Assembly: GCA_934667845.1 (NCBI GenBank)
Contig: CAKUMQ010000001.1
Span: 22,120-86,119, forward strand
DNA length: 64,000 nt
Source of the DNA: an uncultured Eubacteriales bacterium
GTDB taxonomy: Bacteria; Bacillota; Clostridia; Oscillospirales; Acutalibacteraceae
Reading direction: 5' to 3'
Made by a program: the position numbers and the translations under genes. The notes under the pieces were generated by a model. It saw only the letters and a program-made list of their open reading frames with translations. It was not told the DNA's origin and searched no databases. This document shows, one piece after another, positions 35,186-44,317 of the stretch; positions within the stretch are counted from its first letter, which is position 1; each line of letters begins with the position of its first letter.

Positions 35186-36685
35186 TTACGTCGTCTTGTC
35201 CTTTGTCGTTTTCGGCAGGCGGCAGTACAGCCGGGTGTTTTCCCGCAGGATCCCGGCAAGCCAGTCGTTTAAGCAGTCGCCGCCGAAGCGCCACTGCCAG
35301 TTGCCGCCGAGGGTGGCGGGCGTGTTGATGCGCCCCTCGCTCCCCAGCCCGAGCAGGTCGGGCATGGTCAGGATCGCGGTCTCACAGGGGCTGGCGAGCG
35401 CCGCCTTCATCATGCACCAGTTGAACGCTTCGCCGTCATGCGCCCGCAGATAGGCGCGGGCATAGGCGACGGTGTCGGGGTCGGCGCTCTTTTCCCAGCC
35501 GAGGATGGTGTCGTTGTCGTGCGTGCCGGTGTACATTACGCTGTGCGGCAGGCAGTTGTGGGGCAGATAGGCGCTCTCCTCGTCGGGATCGAAGGCGAAT
35601 TGCAGCACCTTCATGCCGGGAAAGCCGGTCTGCCGCAGCAGCCGGTGTACGGCGGGGGTCAGAAAGCCGAGATCCTCGGCGACGATGGGCAGCGCGCCGA
35701 GCGCCTCCCGCACGGCGCGGAACAGCCGCATCCCCGGTCCCTTGCGCCAGCGGCCGTTTTTGGCGGTCGTCTCTCCGGCGGGGATGGCGTAATACGCCTC
35801 AAAGCCGCGGAAGTGGTCGATGCGCACCGTGTCGAACAGCGTGCAGGCGGCACGGATGCGGCGCTGCCACCAGGCATAGCCGTCCTTTTCCATCGCCGCC
35901 CAGTTGTAGAGCGGGTTGCCCCAAAGCTGGCCGTCATCGGAAAAGGCGTCGGGCGGGCAGCCCGCAACCTCGGTCGGCCGCCCGTCCGCGTCCAAGCAGA
36001 ACAGCGCGGGATCTGCCCACACGTCGGCACTGTCGGCGGAGACGTAGATCGGCATATCGCCGAGAATGCGCACGCCGCTTGCGGCGGCATAGCGCTTGAC
36101 CTCGTCCCACTGGGAAAACGCCCAATATTGCAGCAGCGAATAAAACGCCGTGTCGGCGGCATAGGTCTCGGCAGCGTCCTTAAGCGCCTGTGGCTCGCGG
36201 CGGCGCAGAGACGACTCCCAATCGGTGAACGCCGCGCCGCCGTGGGCGTCTTTGAGCGCCATAAACAGCGCGTAATCCGCAAGCCAGTCCGCCTCCTTTG
36301 CGCAAAAAGCGGCAAACCCGCTGTCAGGCGAGGTGAAAAAGCGGGCGGCGGCGCGCCGCAGCAGCGGCAGGCGGTCGGCTGACAGCGCGGCATAGTCGAC
36401 GGGAGCGGGCGGCGCGTCGGATTCGGCGGGCAGCTCGTCCTGAGTGAGCCATCCCTGCGCGGCGAGACGGCGCGGGTCGATGAAATAGGGGTTTAACGCA
36501 TAGGCGGAAAAGGACTGATACGGCGAGTCGCCGTAGGAGGTCGGACCGATCGGCAGGATCTGCCAGACGCTCTGCCCCGCCTTGCGGAGGAAGTCGATGA
36601 AGTCAAGCGTTTCCTTGCCGAACGTGCCGATGCCGCCGGGGCTGGGAAGCGAGAATATCGGGAGAAGAATACCGCTTTGGCGCAT
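35186..36685 (-). CDS. malQ: 4-alpha-glucanotransferase (amylomaltase)
   Basis: The 499-residue GH77 enzyme opens with SGILLPIFSLPSPGGIGTFG and has IDHFRGFEAYYAIPAG with the nucleophile Asp, PIVAEDLGFLTP with the acid Glu, and MYTGTHDNDTILGW with the stabilising Asp. It transfers maltooligosaccharide segments in cytoplasmic starch/glycogen metabolism. ATG 36685 lies 8 bases after AAGGAG; a GTG at 36694 is too close to that site. Its start overlaps the end of the alpha/beta-hydrolase gene upstream, so both share a message. Confidence 0.96.
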   Translation of the reverse strand: MRQSGILLPIFSLPSPGGIGTFGKETLDFIDFLRKAGQSVWQILPIGPTSYGDSPYQSFSAYALNPYFIDPRRLAAQGWLTQDELPAESDAPPAPVDYAALSADRLPLLRRAAARFFTSPDSGFAAFCAKEADWLADYALFMALKDAHGGAAFTDWESSLRRREPQALKDAAETYAADTAFYSLLQYWAFSQWDEVKRYAAASGVRILGDMPIYVSADSADVWADPALFCLDADGRPTEVAGCPPDAFSDDGQLWGNPLYNWAAMEKDGYAWWQRRIRAACTLFDTVRIDHFRGFEAYYAIPAGETTAKNGRWRKGPGMRLFRAVREALGALPIVAEDLGFLTPAVHRLLRQTGFPGMKVLQFAFDPDEESAYLPHNCLPHSVMYTGTHDNDTILGWEKSADPDTVAYARAYLRAHDGEAFNWCMMKAALASPCETAILTMPDLLGLGSEGRINTPATLGGNWQWRFGGDCLNDWLAGILRENTRLYCRLPKTTKDKTT

Positions 36686-36690
36686 GGAGA

Positions 36691-37647
36691 TCACTCCTTG
36701 TCGGATATTGGCGCAAAATGACGGGCGATAAAGGCAGCAACCGCGGCCTTGTAGCCGTCGGGGTCGAACAGGCAGGCGAGCGCATGGGGCGCGCCCTCCA
36801 CAAACAGCGTTTCGCAGTCCCGCTTCTCCGCCAGCCGCCGGGCGCAGTCGCAGGGGACAAAGCGATCGGCGGTGCCGTGGATCAGCAGCACGGGCAGCGT
36901 GCTCTCTGCGAGCGCGGAGGCGGCGTCGGCATCATAAAACGAGAAACGCCCGAGCAGCCGCGCCCATATGTCCATAAACGGCAGCAGAAGCCGCGCGGGA
37001 AGATGGTTTCGCCGCCCGATGGACAAGACCTCGTTTTCGGCGCTGTCATAGCCGCAGTCGGCGACAGCGCCGGCGACCTGCCGCGGGAGCGGGCGGCGCA
37101 GCGCCAGCAGGACGGACGCTGCGCCCATGGAGATGCCGCAGAGCAGGATCTGCGCGGCGCCGCGGGCGGCGAGCCGCTCACACCACACGCGGATGTCGTC
37201 GCTTTCTAAGACGCCGAAGGTCATATACCGCCCGCCGCTGCCGTTTTGCGCCCGCTGCTCGATGGCGAGCACGTCAAAGCCGAGCGAATGATACATCGGC
37301 ACCAGCGGCGCAAAATCATAGGCGGGGGAGGAGTTCCAGCCGTGACAAAGCAGGGCGACACGCCCGCCGCCGCGGCCGCAGGGGAGATACCGCCCGCGCA
37401 AAACGGCACCGTCGCTGCCGCTGACGGTCAGCGTCTCGCCCGGCAGCGCCGCCATGGCGCGGCAAGCCGACAGCATGAGCTGCGCCTTTTCTTCCCCCGC
37501 CTTTTTGGCGGTATGGCGGGCAAAAGCGTCGTCTCCCCGCCCGCGCTGCGGACGGCAGGCGCCGAGAAACAGGACAAGCGTGAGAATGAGTAAAAGCAGC
37601 AGCAGCGCCCCGCAGAGGATCAGCGCGGCAGTCAGCACAGGCGGCAT
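36691..37647 (-). CDS. membrane-anchored alpha/beta hydrolase
   Basis: The 318-residue protein has one N-terminal hydrophobic helix (about residues 5-30) and an alpha/beta-hydrolase domain: HGWNSSP oxyanion loop near residue 100, nucleophile elbow GISMGA near 168, acid Asp in IHGTADRFVP near 255 and final His in APHALA. It resembles the BAAT/S9-like group of esterases or peptidases; the substrate is not evident. It is the first gene of the malQ unit and has a good promoter. Confidence 0.88.
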   Translation of the reverse strand: MPPVLTAALILCGALLLLLLILTLVLFLGACRPQRGRGDDAFARHTAKKAGEEKAQLMLSACRAMAALPGETLTVSGSDGAVLRGRYLPCGRGGGRVALLCHGWNSSPAYDFAPLVPMYHSLGFDVLAIEQRAQNGSGGRYMTFGVLESDDIRVWCERLAARGAAQILLCGISMGAASVLLALRRPLPRQVAGAVADCGYDSAENEVLSIGRRNHLPARLLLPFMDIWARLLGRFSFYDADAASALAESTLPVLLIHGTADRFVPCDCARRLAEKRDCETLFVEGAPHALACLFDPDGYKAAVAAFIARHFAPISDKE

Positions 37648-37686
37648 GGTCGACGGCTCCCTTCGGCAAAAATATGTGCAGGACTA

Positions 37687-37715
37687 TTGTAGCACATTCC
37701 GCCGGTTTGGGCAAT
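37687..37715 (-). promoter_or_regulatory. promoter of the hydrolase-malQ unit
   Basis: Read on the - strand: TTGCCC (37715-37710), 17-base spacer, TACAAT (37692-37687), 40 bases upstream of the start codon. Confidence 0.65.
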
Positions 37716-37790
37716 GCCGCTTTCCGCTATTTTGCGCGCCGCGCGGCAAAAATATGCGGCAAAAGCGGCGGAAAGCGGCGCATAAAAAAG

Positions 37791-37823
37791 AAAACGGCTT
37801 CGGATGCGGTCCGAAGCCGTTTT
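37791..37823. terminator. bidirectional intrinsic terminator
   Basis: AAAACGGCTTCGG and CCGAAGCCGTTTT form a 13-bp stem with flanking T-runs on both strands. It lies downstream of glyS (- strand) and should end its transcript. Confidence 0.85.
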
Positions 37824-37832
37824 TGCCGTAAA

Positions 37833-37864
37833 GATCCCGCCGTCCGGAACAGGGCGGCGGGATC
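37833..37864 (-). other. second hairpin downstream of glyS
   Basis: GATCCCGCCG (37833-37842) pairs with CGGCGGGATC (37855-37864). It stands between the glyS stop and the T-rich terminator and has no T-run of its own, so it may protect the 3' end of the message. Confidence 0.55.
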
Positions 37865-37882
37865 TCGCTGACGGGGTGAGGA

Positions 37883-39286
37883 TCAGAAGCGGAGCTTCTC
37901 CGCCAGATAGGCGGGCAGTGCGTCGATCGCCACGCGCTCCTGCTGCATCGTGTCGCGGTCGCGCACGGTGACGCAGCCATCGGTCTCGGAATCGAAGTCG
38001 TAGGTCAGGCAGAACGGCGTGCCGATCTCGTCCTCGCGGCGGTACCGCTTGCCGATGGAACCGGCATCGTCAAAGTCCACCATAAAGTCCTTGGCGAGCA
38101 TGTCGTGGACGGCAAGCGCCTTGTCGGACAGCTTTTTCGAGAGCGGCAGCACGGCGGCTTTAAACGGCGCGAGCGCGGGATGCAGACGCAGCACCACGCG
38201 GGTGTCGTTTTTCTCGGCATCCACCACTTCTTCGTCGTAGGCGTCGCACAAAAACGCGAGGAATGACCGCTCCACGCCGAGCGACGGCTCGATGACATAG
38301 GGGATGTAGTGCGCGTTCTGCTCCTGATCGAAATAGGTCAGATCGCGGCCGGAGGTGTTCTGGTGCTGGGTCAGGTCATAGTCTGTGCGGTCGGCGACGC
38401 CCCACAGCTCGCCCCAGCCGAACGGGAACAAAAACTCAAAGTCGGTCGTCGCTTTGGAATAGAAGCACAGCTCCTCGGGATCGTGGTCGCGCAGGCGGAG
38501 GTTCTCCTCTTTAAGACCGAGAGAGAGCAGCCAGTCGCGGCAGAAGCTGCGCCAATAGGTGAACCACTCGAGGTCGGTGCCGGGCTTGCAGAAAAATTCC
38601 AGCTCCATCTGCTCAAATTCGCGCACACGGAAGATGAAGTTGCCCGGCGTGATCTCGTTGCGGAACGATTTGCCGATCTGACCGATGCCAAACGGCAGCT
38701 TTTTGCGGGTCGTGCGCTGCACGTTGGCAAAGTTGACGAAAATGCCCTGCGCCGTTTCGGGGCGGAGGTACACGGTGTTTTTCGCGTCCTCGGTCACGCC
38801 CTGGAACGTCTTGAACATGAGGTTGAACTGGCGGATGTCGGTGAAATCGTGCTTGCCGCAGGAGGGGCAGGGGATGTTGTGCTCCTCCACAAACGCCTTC
38901 ATCTCCTCCTGGGAAAACGCGTCGATCGGTTTTGGCAAGGTGACGCCGTTCGCCGCCGTCCAGTCCTCGATCAGCTTATCCGCGCGAAACCGCTCTTTGC
39001 AGGCGCGGCAGTCCATCAGCGGATCGGAAAAGCCGCCCAAGTGTCCCGAAGCGACCCACGTCTGCGGATTCATCAGAATGGCGGCGTCCAACCCGACGTT
39101 GTAGGGGTTTTCCTGGACGAATTTCTTCCACCACGCGCGCTTGATATTGTTTTTCAGCTCCGCACCCAGAGGACCGTAGTCCCAGGTGTTGGCAAGGCCG
39201 CCGTAGATCTCGGAGCCTGCATAGACAAAGCCGCGGCCTTTGCACAGGGCAACGAGCTTATCCATGGTTTTCTCGGTGTTTTTCAT
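37883..39286 (-). CDS. glyS: glycine--tRNA ligase, dimeric type
   Basis: The 467-residue class II synthetase is of the single-chain alpha2 type used by many Firmicutes, not the alpha/beta tetramer. It starts KLVALCKGRGFVYAGSEIYGG and has NTWDYGPLG, the zinc-binding CRACKERFRAD, RPETAQGIFVNF (motif 2 region), IGKSFRNEITPGNFIFRVREFEQME and PSLGVERSFLAFL (motif 3 region). It charges tRNA-Gly in the cytoplasm. A consensus promoter lies about 45 bases upstream; the leader is too short for a T-box. Confidence 0.97.
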   Translation of the reverse strand: MKNTEKTMDKLVALCKGRGFVYAGSEIYGGLANTWDYGPLGAELKNNIKRAWWKKFVQENPYNVGLDAAILMNPQTWVASGHLGGFSDPLMDCRACKERFRADKLIEDWTAANGVTLPKPIDAFSQEEMKAFVEEHNIPCPSCGKHDFTDIRQFNLMFKTFQGVTEDAKNTVYLRPETAQGIFVNFANVQRTTRKKLPFGIGQIGKSFRNEITPGNFIFRVREFEQMELEFFCKPGTDLEWFTYWRSFCRDWLLSLGLKEENLRLRDHDPEELCFYSKATTDFEFLFPFGWGELWGVADRTDYDLTQHQNTSGRDLTYFDQEQNAHYIPYVIEPSLGVERSFLAFLCDAYDEEVVDAEKNDTRVVLRLHPALAPFKAAVLPLSKKLSDKALAVHDMLAKDFMVDFDDAGSIGKRYRREDEIGTPFCLTYDFDSETDGCVTVRDRDTMQQERVAIDALPAYLAEKLRF

Positions 39287-39329
39287 ATTTCATTCCTCCC
39301 GCCGGCCAAAGCCGTCCTGATAACAAATT

Positions 39330-39358
39330 ATTTTACCTTGTTTTATGGGGTTTGTCAA
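39330..39358 (-). promoter_or_regulatory. glyS promoter
   Basis: On the - strand: TTGACA (39358-39353), 17-base spacer, TAAAAT (39335-39330). Start codon at 39286, so the leader is short. Confidence 0.82.
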
Positions 39359-39433
39359 CCCCCGCGGCGGTCAGCGGGCGATCCGGACGGAAAAATGCGG
39401 GCGGAGAGGGGGCTTCGGACGGCGGATTCCGGA

Positions 39434-39462
39434 TTGACATTGCCTGTTTGGTCTGTTATACT
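39434..39462 (+). promoter_or_regulatory. promoter of the GH92 gene
   Basis: TTGACA at 39434-39439, 17-base spacer, TATACT at 39457-39462; transcription should start near 39469, divergent from glyS. Confidence 0.85.
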
Positions 39463-39491
39463 AGACCGTGCGTTTTATATGAGGATCTGTA

Positions 39492-39508
39492 CCGGGAGCA
39501 GCTCCCGG
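39492..39508 (+). promoter_or_regulatory. small hairpin in GH92 leader
   Basis: CCGGGAG and CTCCCGG form a perfect 7-bp stem with loop CAG in the short 5' leader, 12 bases before the AAGGAG ribosome binding site. It could be an operator (the sequence is an inverted repeat) or stabilise the message; its role is not known. Confidence 0.5.
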
Positions 39509-39536
39509 ACGAGGTATAAAAAGGAGAGTGCGGTCT

Positions 39537-41591
39537 ATGCGCAGAATTCCCTATGTCAACATTAAGCAGGGCAGTCATTCCTGCGAGCGCCTGTCCACCG
39601 GCAGTACTCTGCCGCTGACCCAGCGCCCGTTTGCGATGGCGTCGTTTCTTCCCCAGACCGACGGGCGGCGGTCCCCGTGGTTTTATCATCCGGACGATTA
39701 TTCGATCGAGGGCATCCGGCTGACCCATCAGCCCAGCCCGTGGATCAACGATTACGGTACAGTGCTGTTCCTGCCGCAGACCGGCGTGCCCGAAACCGAG
39801 ATGCAGCGGGCGTTTTCCGGCTATCGGCCGGAGGAGGCGGTGCTGCGTCCCGACCGTCTGGAGGTGAGCTTTGACCGCTATCAGACGACGGTGACGCTCG
39901 TGCCGACGATGCGCGGCGCGTATTTCACGGTGGAATACGGCGACGGCCGCGCGCCGTTCCTCAGCTTTTTCCCGACGCTCGGCAGCTACGGCTATCGGCT
40001 GGATGCCGAAAATGATCGGCTGATCGGCTGGACGGACGGGCACAGCATAGATATCAACGAGAAATTCAAAATGTATTTTGTCGTGCAGTTTGCCGCAAAA
40101 ACGGTGGACGCGGAAAACAGCCGCGTGTTTGCCGCCGGACGACCGGCGGCTGCCGGTACGGCGGTCGAAGGCGCGGGCGCCGGGATCCATGTGGCGCTGC
40201 GCAGGGCGGTCGTCGAAGCGCAGATGGCGATCTCCTATATCAGCGAGGAGCAGGCGATGGAAAACCTGCGCCAGGACAGCCGCGCGGGCGGACTGTCCGC
40301 CGCCGCGGACGAGGCGGAGGCGGAGTGGGAGGAGCATCTGTCCCGCATGGATATCGACGCCTATGACGAGGCGCAGCTGCGCACGTTCTATTCCTGCCTG
40401 TACCGCTGCTTTTTGTTCCCCCATGCCGCCTATGAGGTGACGGCGGTGGGCGAGGAGGTGCACTTTGTGCCCTCCACCGGCGGTGTCGGTCCCGGCAAGC
40501 GCTATGCCGACATGGGGTTCTGGGATGTCTATCGCACGCTGTTCCCGCTGTTTACGCTGATTGCCCGCGAGGAATACGCGGATATGCTGGCTGCCTTTGT
40601 GCAGGATTACCGCGAGTGCGGCTGGCTGCCGCGCTGGCCGTCGCTCGGCGAGGTCGGCTGCATGCCCAGCACGCTGATCGACGCGGTCATTGCCGATGCC
40701 GTGGTCAAGGGGATCGGCGACAAGGCGCTGTGGGAGGCGGCACTCGAGGGGATGCTCCACCACGCGAACCACGCGGCGCCGGTCAACTGCTACGGCCGCA
40801 CCGGCGTGGAGGCGTATCTGCAGTACGGCTATGTGCCGGACGGCGTGGTGAACCCGTCGGTCAACCTGACGCTCGACGCGGCCTACGGCGATTTCTGCAT
40901 CGCGCAGGTGGCGGCGGTGCTCGGCAAGACCGATATCGAAAAGGAATACCGCGCGCGGGCGCTCAACTATCAGAAGCTGTTTGACAAAGAGACCGGTTTT
41001 ATGCGGGCAAAGGACAAAGAGGGGCGCTTCATCGAGCCGTTCGACCCTTTCCGCTGGGGCGGCCCCTACTGCGAGAGCAGCGCGTGGCAGGCGACGTTTG
41101 CAGTGCCGCATGATGTGGACGGCCTTGCGGCGCTCTACGGCGGGCGCGATAAGATGATCGCGAAGCTTGACGAGCTGTTTGCCGCGCCTGCCCAGCGGTA
41201 TGATCCCGCCGGTTACGGCTTTGTGATCCACGAGATGGTGGAAATGGCGCGGGCGGATTTCGGTCAGTGCGCGATCTCGAATCAGCCGAGCTTCCACCTG
41301 CCGTATCTGTATGCGGCGCTCGGCGCGCAGGACAAGACGGATCACTGGGTGAAGCGGCTCTGCCTTGAGGCATTCTCGGCGGCGGACGACGGCTTCCCCG
41401 GCGACGAGGACAACGGCACAACGGCGGCGTGGTACATATTCAGCTCTCTCGGGCTGTATCCGCTCTGCCCCGGCAAGCCGGAATACGTCCGCGGTCCGAT
41501 GCTGGTCTCCGCCGCGCGGATCGGCGGAAAGGAATGGGACAACCGCGGGCTGCCGTCGGTGTTCCCCGCCTCCTGCGTCCCGACGCGATAA
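39537..41591 (+). CDS. GH92-family alpha-mannosidase-like protein
   Basis: The 684-residue protein has the GH92 plan: an N-terminal sandwich domain (GSTLPLTQRPFAMASFLPQT, WINDYGTVLFLPQTG) followed by an all-alpha barrel with YSCLYRCFLFP, MGFWDVYRTLFPLFTL, GWLPRWPSLGE and the hallmark GDEDNGTTAAWYIFSSLGLYP near residue 622, which carries catalytic acids. No signal peptide is seen, so it should be cytoplasmic, unusual since many GH92 enzymes are exported. The family removes alpha-linked mannose with calcium. It has its own promoter and terminator. It may extend the mannose theme of the glycan operon 13 kb away. ATG 39537 is preceded by AAGGAGA. Confidence 0.9.
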   Translation: MRRIPYVNIKQGSHSCERLSTGSTLPLTQRPFAMASFLPQTDGRRSPWFYHPDDYSIEGIRLTHQPSPWINDYGTVLFLPQTGVPETEMQRAFSGYRPEEAVLRPDRLEVSFDRYQTTVTLVPTMRGAYFTVEYGDGRAPFLSFFPTLGSYGYRLDAENDRLIGWTDGHSIDINEKFKMYFVVQFAAKTVDAENSRVFAAGRPAAAGTAVEGAGAGIHVALRRAVVEAQMAISYISEEQAMENLRQDSRAGGLSAAADEAEAEWEEHLSRMDIDAYDEAQLRTFYSCLYRCFLFPHAAYEVTAVGEEVHFVPSTGGVGPGKRYADMGFWDVYRTLFPLFTLIAREEYADMLAAFVQDYRECGWLPRWPSLGEVGCMPSTLIDAVIADAVVKGIGDKALWEAALEGMLHHANHAAPVNCYGRTGVEAYLQYGYVPDGVVNPSVNLTLDAAYGDFCIAQVAAVLGKTDIEKEYRARALNYQKLFDKETGFMRAKDKEGRFIEPFDPFRWGGPYCESSAWQATFAVPHDVDGLAALYGGRDKMIAKLDELFAAPAQRYDPAGYGFVIHEMVEMARADFGQCAISNQPSFHLPYLYAALGAQDKTDHWVKRLCLEAFSAADDGFPGDEDNGTTAAWYIFSSLGLYPLCPGKPEYVRGPMLVSAARIGGKEWDNRGLPSVFPASCVPTR

Positions 41592-41612
41592 GTATTTTTT
41601 GCACACACTCCT

Positions 41613-41648
41613 GCCCGACCGCCTTTTACGGAGACGGTCGGGCTTTTC
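41613..41648 (+). terminator. terminator after GH92 gene
   Basis: GCCCGACCG (41613-41621) pairs with CGGTCGGGC (41635-41643) and is followed by TTTT. It separates the GH92 gene from the yerC operon promoter. Confidence 0.82.
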
Positions 41649-41678
41649 CTGTACAGAGAATAATTCCCGGTGCAGGGC

Positions 41679-41707
41679 TTTACTTTTTTGCGACACTGTG
41701 TTAAAAT
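41679..41707 (+). promoter_or_regulatory. promoter of the yerC operon
   Basis: TTTACT at 41679-41684, 17-base spacer, TAAAAT at 41702-41707, 65 bases upstream of the first start codon. Confidence 0.7.
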
Positions 41708-41772
41708 GAACCTATTCACGCCCGCATGGGCGAAAAACGGAAAAAACAAATCATTCGGGAGGAAAACCATCC

Positions 41773-42084
41773 ATGAATGCCAAGCTGCAAAATCAGAATA
41801 CCGCCTTTTTGTATGAGGCGGTGCTGGCTCTGCGCACTCCGGAGGAATGCGCGCGTTTTTTTGAGGATCTGTGTACCGTGCCCGAGCTGAAAGCGCTGAG
41901 CCAGCGGATCATTGTGGCGAAAATGCTCAGCGAAAAATGTGTGTACAGCGATATCGTCGCGGCGACCGGTGCCTCCACCGCCACGATCAGCCGCGTCAAC
42001 CGCTCGCTGATCTACGGCTGCGATGCCTATTCGATGGTATTTGACCGGATGAAGGAGCAGGCGGAGGAGAAGGAGAAAAAATGA
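41773..42084 (+). CDS. YerC/YecD-family TrpR-related protein
   Basis: The 103-residue protein matches the YerC/YecD group related to the Trp repressor: an N-terminal helical part with LRTPEECARFFEDLCTVPEL and a helix-turn-helix VYSDIVAATGASTATISRVNR. It probably binds DNA; its operators are not known. GGGAGGAAAA precedes the start. It opens an operon whose next gene overlaps by four bases. Confidence 0.92.
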   Translation: MNAKLQNQNTAFLYEAVLALRTPEECARFFEDLCTVPELKALSQRIIVAKMLSEKCVYSDIVAATGASTATISRVNRSLIYGCDAYSMVFDRMKEQAEEKEKK

Positions 42085-42857
42085 GCGGGTATGCGGCGCT
42101 GTCGGCGGTGTATGACCGGCTGACCGACGACGTGCAGTACGACCGGCGGGCAGAGCGGCTGCTCGCGCTGTTTGCGCGGCACCGCCGCCATCCGGATACG
42201 GTGCTGGATCTGGCATGCGGCACCGGGTCGCTCGCGCTGCGTCTGGCAGCGCAGGGCATTGAGGTGATCGGCACCGACGGCTCTGCCGATATGCTGGCTG
42301 TCGCCCGTGAACGGGCGGCGGCTGTGGGGGCGGATATTCTCTTTCTGGAGCAGGATATGACCGAGCTTGACCTCTACGGCACCGTCGAGGGCGCGGTCTG
42401 CACGCTGGACAGCTTAAATCACCTGACCAAAACGGCGGCGCTGCGGGAGACGTTTGCGCGGCTCTCGCTGTTTGTCGAGCCGGGCGGGCTTCTGCTGTTC
42501 GACGTAAATACGCCGTATAAGCACCGCGAGATCCTCGGCGACAACCGCTTTGTCTGGGAGGAGGAGGGGCTGTTCTGCGTATGGCAAAACCGCTTTTATC
42601 CCCGCACCGGCGAGGTGGAGCAGCTGCTCGACGTGTTTGAGGAGCAGCCAGACGGCAGCTATGCGCGGTACAGCGATGCGGTGCGCGAGCGGGCGTATGC
42701 CGGCCGCACGCTGCGCCGGCTGCTGGCCGAATGTGAATGGGAGCCGGTGGCGGTGTATGATGACCTGTCCGACGATGCGCCCTCTGCGCAGACGGAGCGG
42801 GAGCTGTGGGTCGTCCGCAACGTGACCCGCCGCTATGAGAAGGAAAGGACGGACTGA
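42081..42857 (+). CDS. class I SAM-dependent methyltransferase
   Basis: The 258-residue protein has the Rossmann-type SAM-binding motif I VLDLACGTGSLALRL near residue 45, acidic motif II VIGTDGSADML, and ALxEQDMTELDLYG-like segment near 95. It belongs to the broad group related to ubiquinone/tRNA methyltransferases; the substrate is unknown. It overlaps yerC by ATGA and is followed after 3 bases by hslO. Confidence 0.9.
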   Translation: MSGYAALSAVYDRLTDDVQYDRRAERLLALFARHRRHPDTVLDLACGTGSLALRLAAQGIEVIGTDGSADMLAVARERAAAVGADILFLEQDMTELDLYGTVEGAVCTLDSLNHLTKTAALRETFARLSLFVEPGGLLLFDVNTPYKHREILGDNRFVWEEEGLFCVWQNRFYPRTGEVEQLLDVFEEQPDGSYARYSDAVRERAYAGRTLRRLLAECEWEPVAVYDDLSDDAPSAQTERELWVVRNVTRRYEKERTD

Positions 42858-42860
42858 CCG

Positions 42861-43757
42861 ATGGGACACCTGATTCGGGCGCTGACACAGGACGGCGCCG
42901 TGATGGCGATGGCGCTGGATTCGACCGATATCGTCGCGCGGGCGGAGCAGATCCATAAAAGCTCCGCCGTCGTCACGGCGGGACTGGGGCGGCTTCTGAC
43001 CGCCGCCTCCATGCTCGGCATCATGCTCAAGGGCAGGGACGATTCTGTGACGCTGCGGGTGCAGGGCGGCGGCCCGGCGGGCAAGCTGCTCGCCGTTTCG
43101 GACAGCCGCGGCTGTGTGCGCGGCTGCGTGGACCAGCCGGTGGTCGAGCTGCCGCTGCGGGCAGACGGCAAGCTGGATGTCGGCGGCGCGGTCGGCACGG
43201 ACGGTATGCTCTATGTGCTGCGCGATACCGGCGGCAAGGAGCCGTATGTCGGCTGCACGCCGTTAGTCTCCGGCGAGATCGCCGAGGATCTGACCGCCTA
43301 TTATGCCCAGAGCGAGCAGACGCCGACCGTCTGCGCCCTCGGCGTGCTGGTCAACCCCGACCTGACGGTGCGCGCGGCGGGCGGTCTGTTTTTGCAGCTG
43401 CTGCCCTATTGCCCCGACAGCGTGGTTGATCAGGTGGAAAAGGTGGTCGCCGCGCTGCCGTCGGTCACGGCGATGCTCTCCGACGGGCTGACCCCCGCGG
43501 ATATGCTCAGGCGGCTTCTCGACGGGATGCCGTTTGACGTGCTGGACGAATATGACCCCGTTTACCGCTGCAATTGCTCACGCGAGCGGGTCACGCGCGC
43601 GTTTTACTCGCTGAAGCCGGAGGATCTGGCGTCACTGCCCGACGAGGAGGGCAAGGTCGAGGTGACCTGCCGCTTCTGCGACAAGGTCTACCGCTTCACG
43701 GCGGACGATCTTGCCCGCATTGCCGCCGACCGCGCCGCGCGGGAGGATGCGCCGTGA
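42861..43757 (+). CDS. hslO: Hsp33 redox-regulated chaperone
   Basis: The 298-residue protein starts with GHLIRALTQDGAVMAMALDST and ends with the zinc-binding redox switch YRCNCSRERV and CRFCDKVYRF (CxC and CxxC). In oxidised cells zinc is released, disulfides form and the protein holds unfolding proteins. It is followed without gap by the DUF5662 gene (GTGA overlap). Confidence 0.96.
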   Translation: MGHLIRALTQDGAVMAMALDSTDIVARAEQIHKSSAVVTAGLGRLLTAASMLGIMLKGRDDSVTLRVQGGGPAGKLLAVSDSRGCVRGCVDQPVVELPLRADGKLDVGGAVGTDGMLYVLRDTGGKEPYVGCTPLVSGEIAEDLTAYYAQSEQTPTVCALGVLVNPDLTVRAAGGLFLQLLPYCPDSVVDQVEKVVAALPSVTAMLSDGLTPADMLRRLLDGMPFDVLDEYDPVYRCNCSRERVTRAFYSLKPEDLASLPDEEGKVEVTCRFCDKVYRFTADDLARIAADRAAREDAP

Positions 43758-44302
43758 AGCTGTTTCGCCATCTTTCCACGATCACCCGCCACCGCCATGC
43801 CGTGATCCGGCACGGGTTTCGGGCGGGCATCGGCTGGCAGGCGCTGTTTCACGATCTGTCCAAGTACACGCCCACCGAGCTGATCCCCGGGGTGCGGTAT
43901 TATCAGGGGCAGCGCAGCCCCAATGAGCGGGAGCGGGAGCTGTTCGGCTATTCCGCCGCGTGGCTCCATCACAAGGGGCGCAACCGCCACCATTTTGAAT
44001 ACTGGACGGATTATCAGCCTGCGGTGCGGCGGGTCATGCCGGTGAAGATGCCCTACCGCTATGTTGTGGAAATGCTCTGCGACCGGCTGGCGGCAAGCAA
44101 GATCTATCAGGGGGACGCCTATACCGACCGCAGCGGACTGGAATATTTCCTGCGGGGCAAGAAAAACCGCTTTATCCATCCCGAGACATCCGACGAGATC
44201 GAGCATCTGCTGACCGTTGTGGCGGAGCAGGGCGAGGCGGCGGCGTTTGCCGAGACGCGCCGTCGGCTGAAGGAGGAACGCCGGGCAAAGAAAAAGGCGT
44301 GA
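43754..44302 (+). CDS. DUF5662 family protein
   Basis: The 182-residue protein begins VKLFRHLSTITRHRHAV and has HDLSKYTPTEL and WLHHKGRNRHHFEYW, a His/Asp-rich pattern suggestive of a metal-binding HD-like site, and the family DUF5662. GTG 43754 overlaps the hslO stop and has GGGAGG 7 bases upstream. The function is unknown; the operon context is redox stress. Confidence 0.85.
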   Translation: MKLFRHLSTITRHRHAVIRHGFRAGIGWQALFHDLSKYTPTELIPGVRYYQGQRSPNERERELFGYSAAWLHHKGRNRHHFEYWTDYQPAVRRVMPVKMPYRYVVEMLCDRLAASKIYQGDAYTDRSGLEYFLRGKKNRFIHPETSDEIEHLLTVVAEQGEAAAFAETRRRLKEERRAKKKA

Positions 44303-44317
44303 AATGCGCCGCCTGTC

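Noticed and set aside
39287..39330. T-box leader for glyS
   Set aside because: The predicted transcript start leaves only about 40 bases before the start codon, too short for a T-box.
43574..43753. Upstream extension of the DUF5662 gene
   Set aside because: The 60 extra codons lie inside hslO in another frame and encode low-complexity sequence; GTG 43754 has a proper binding site.
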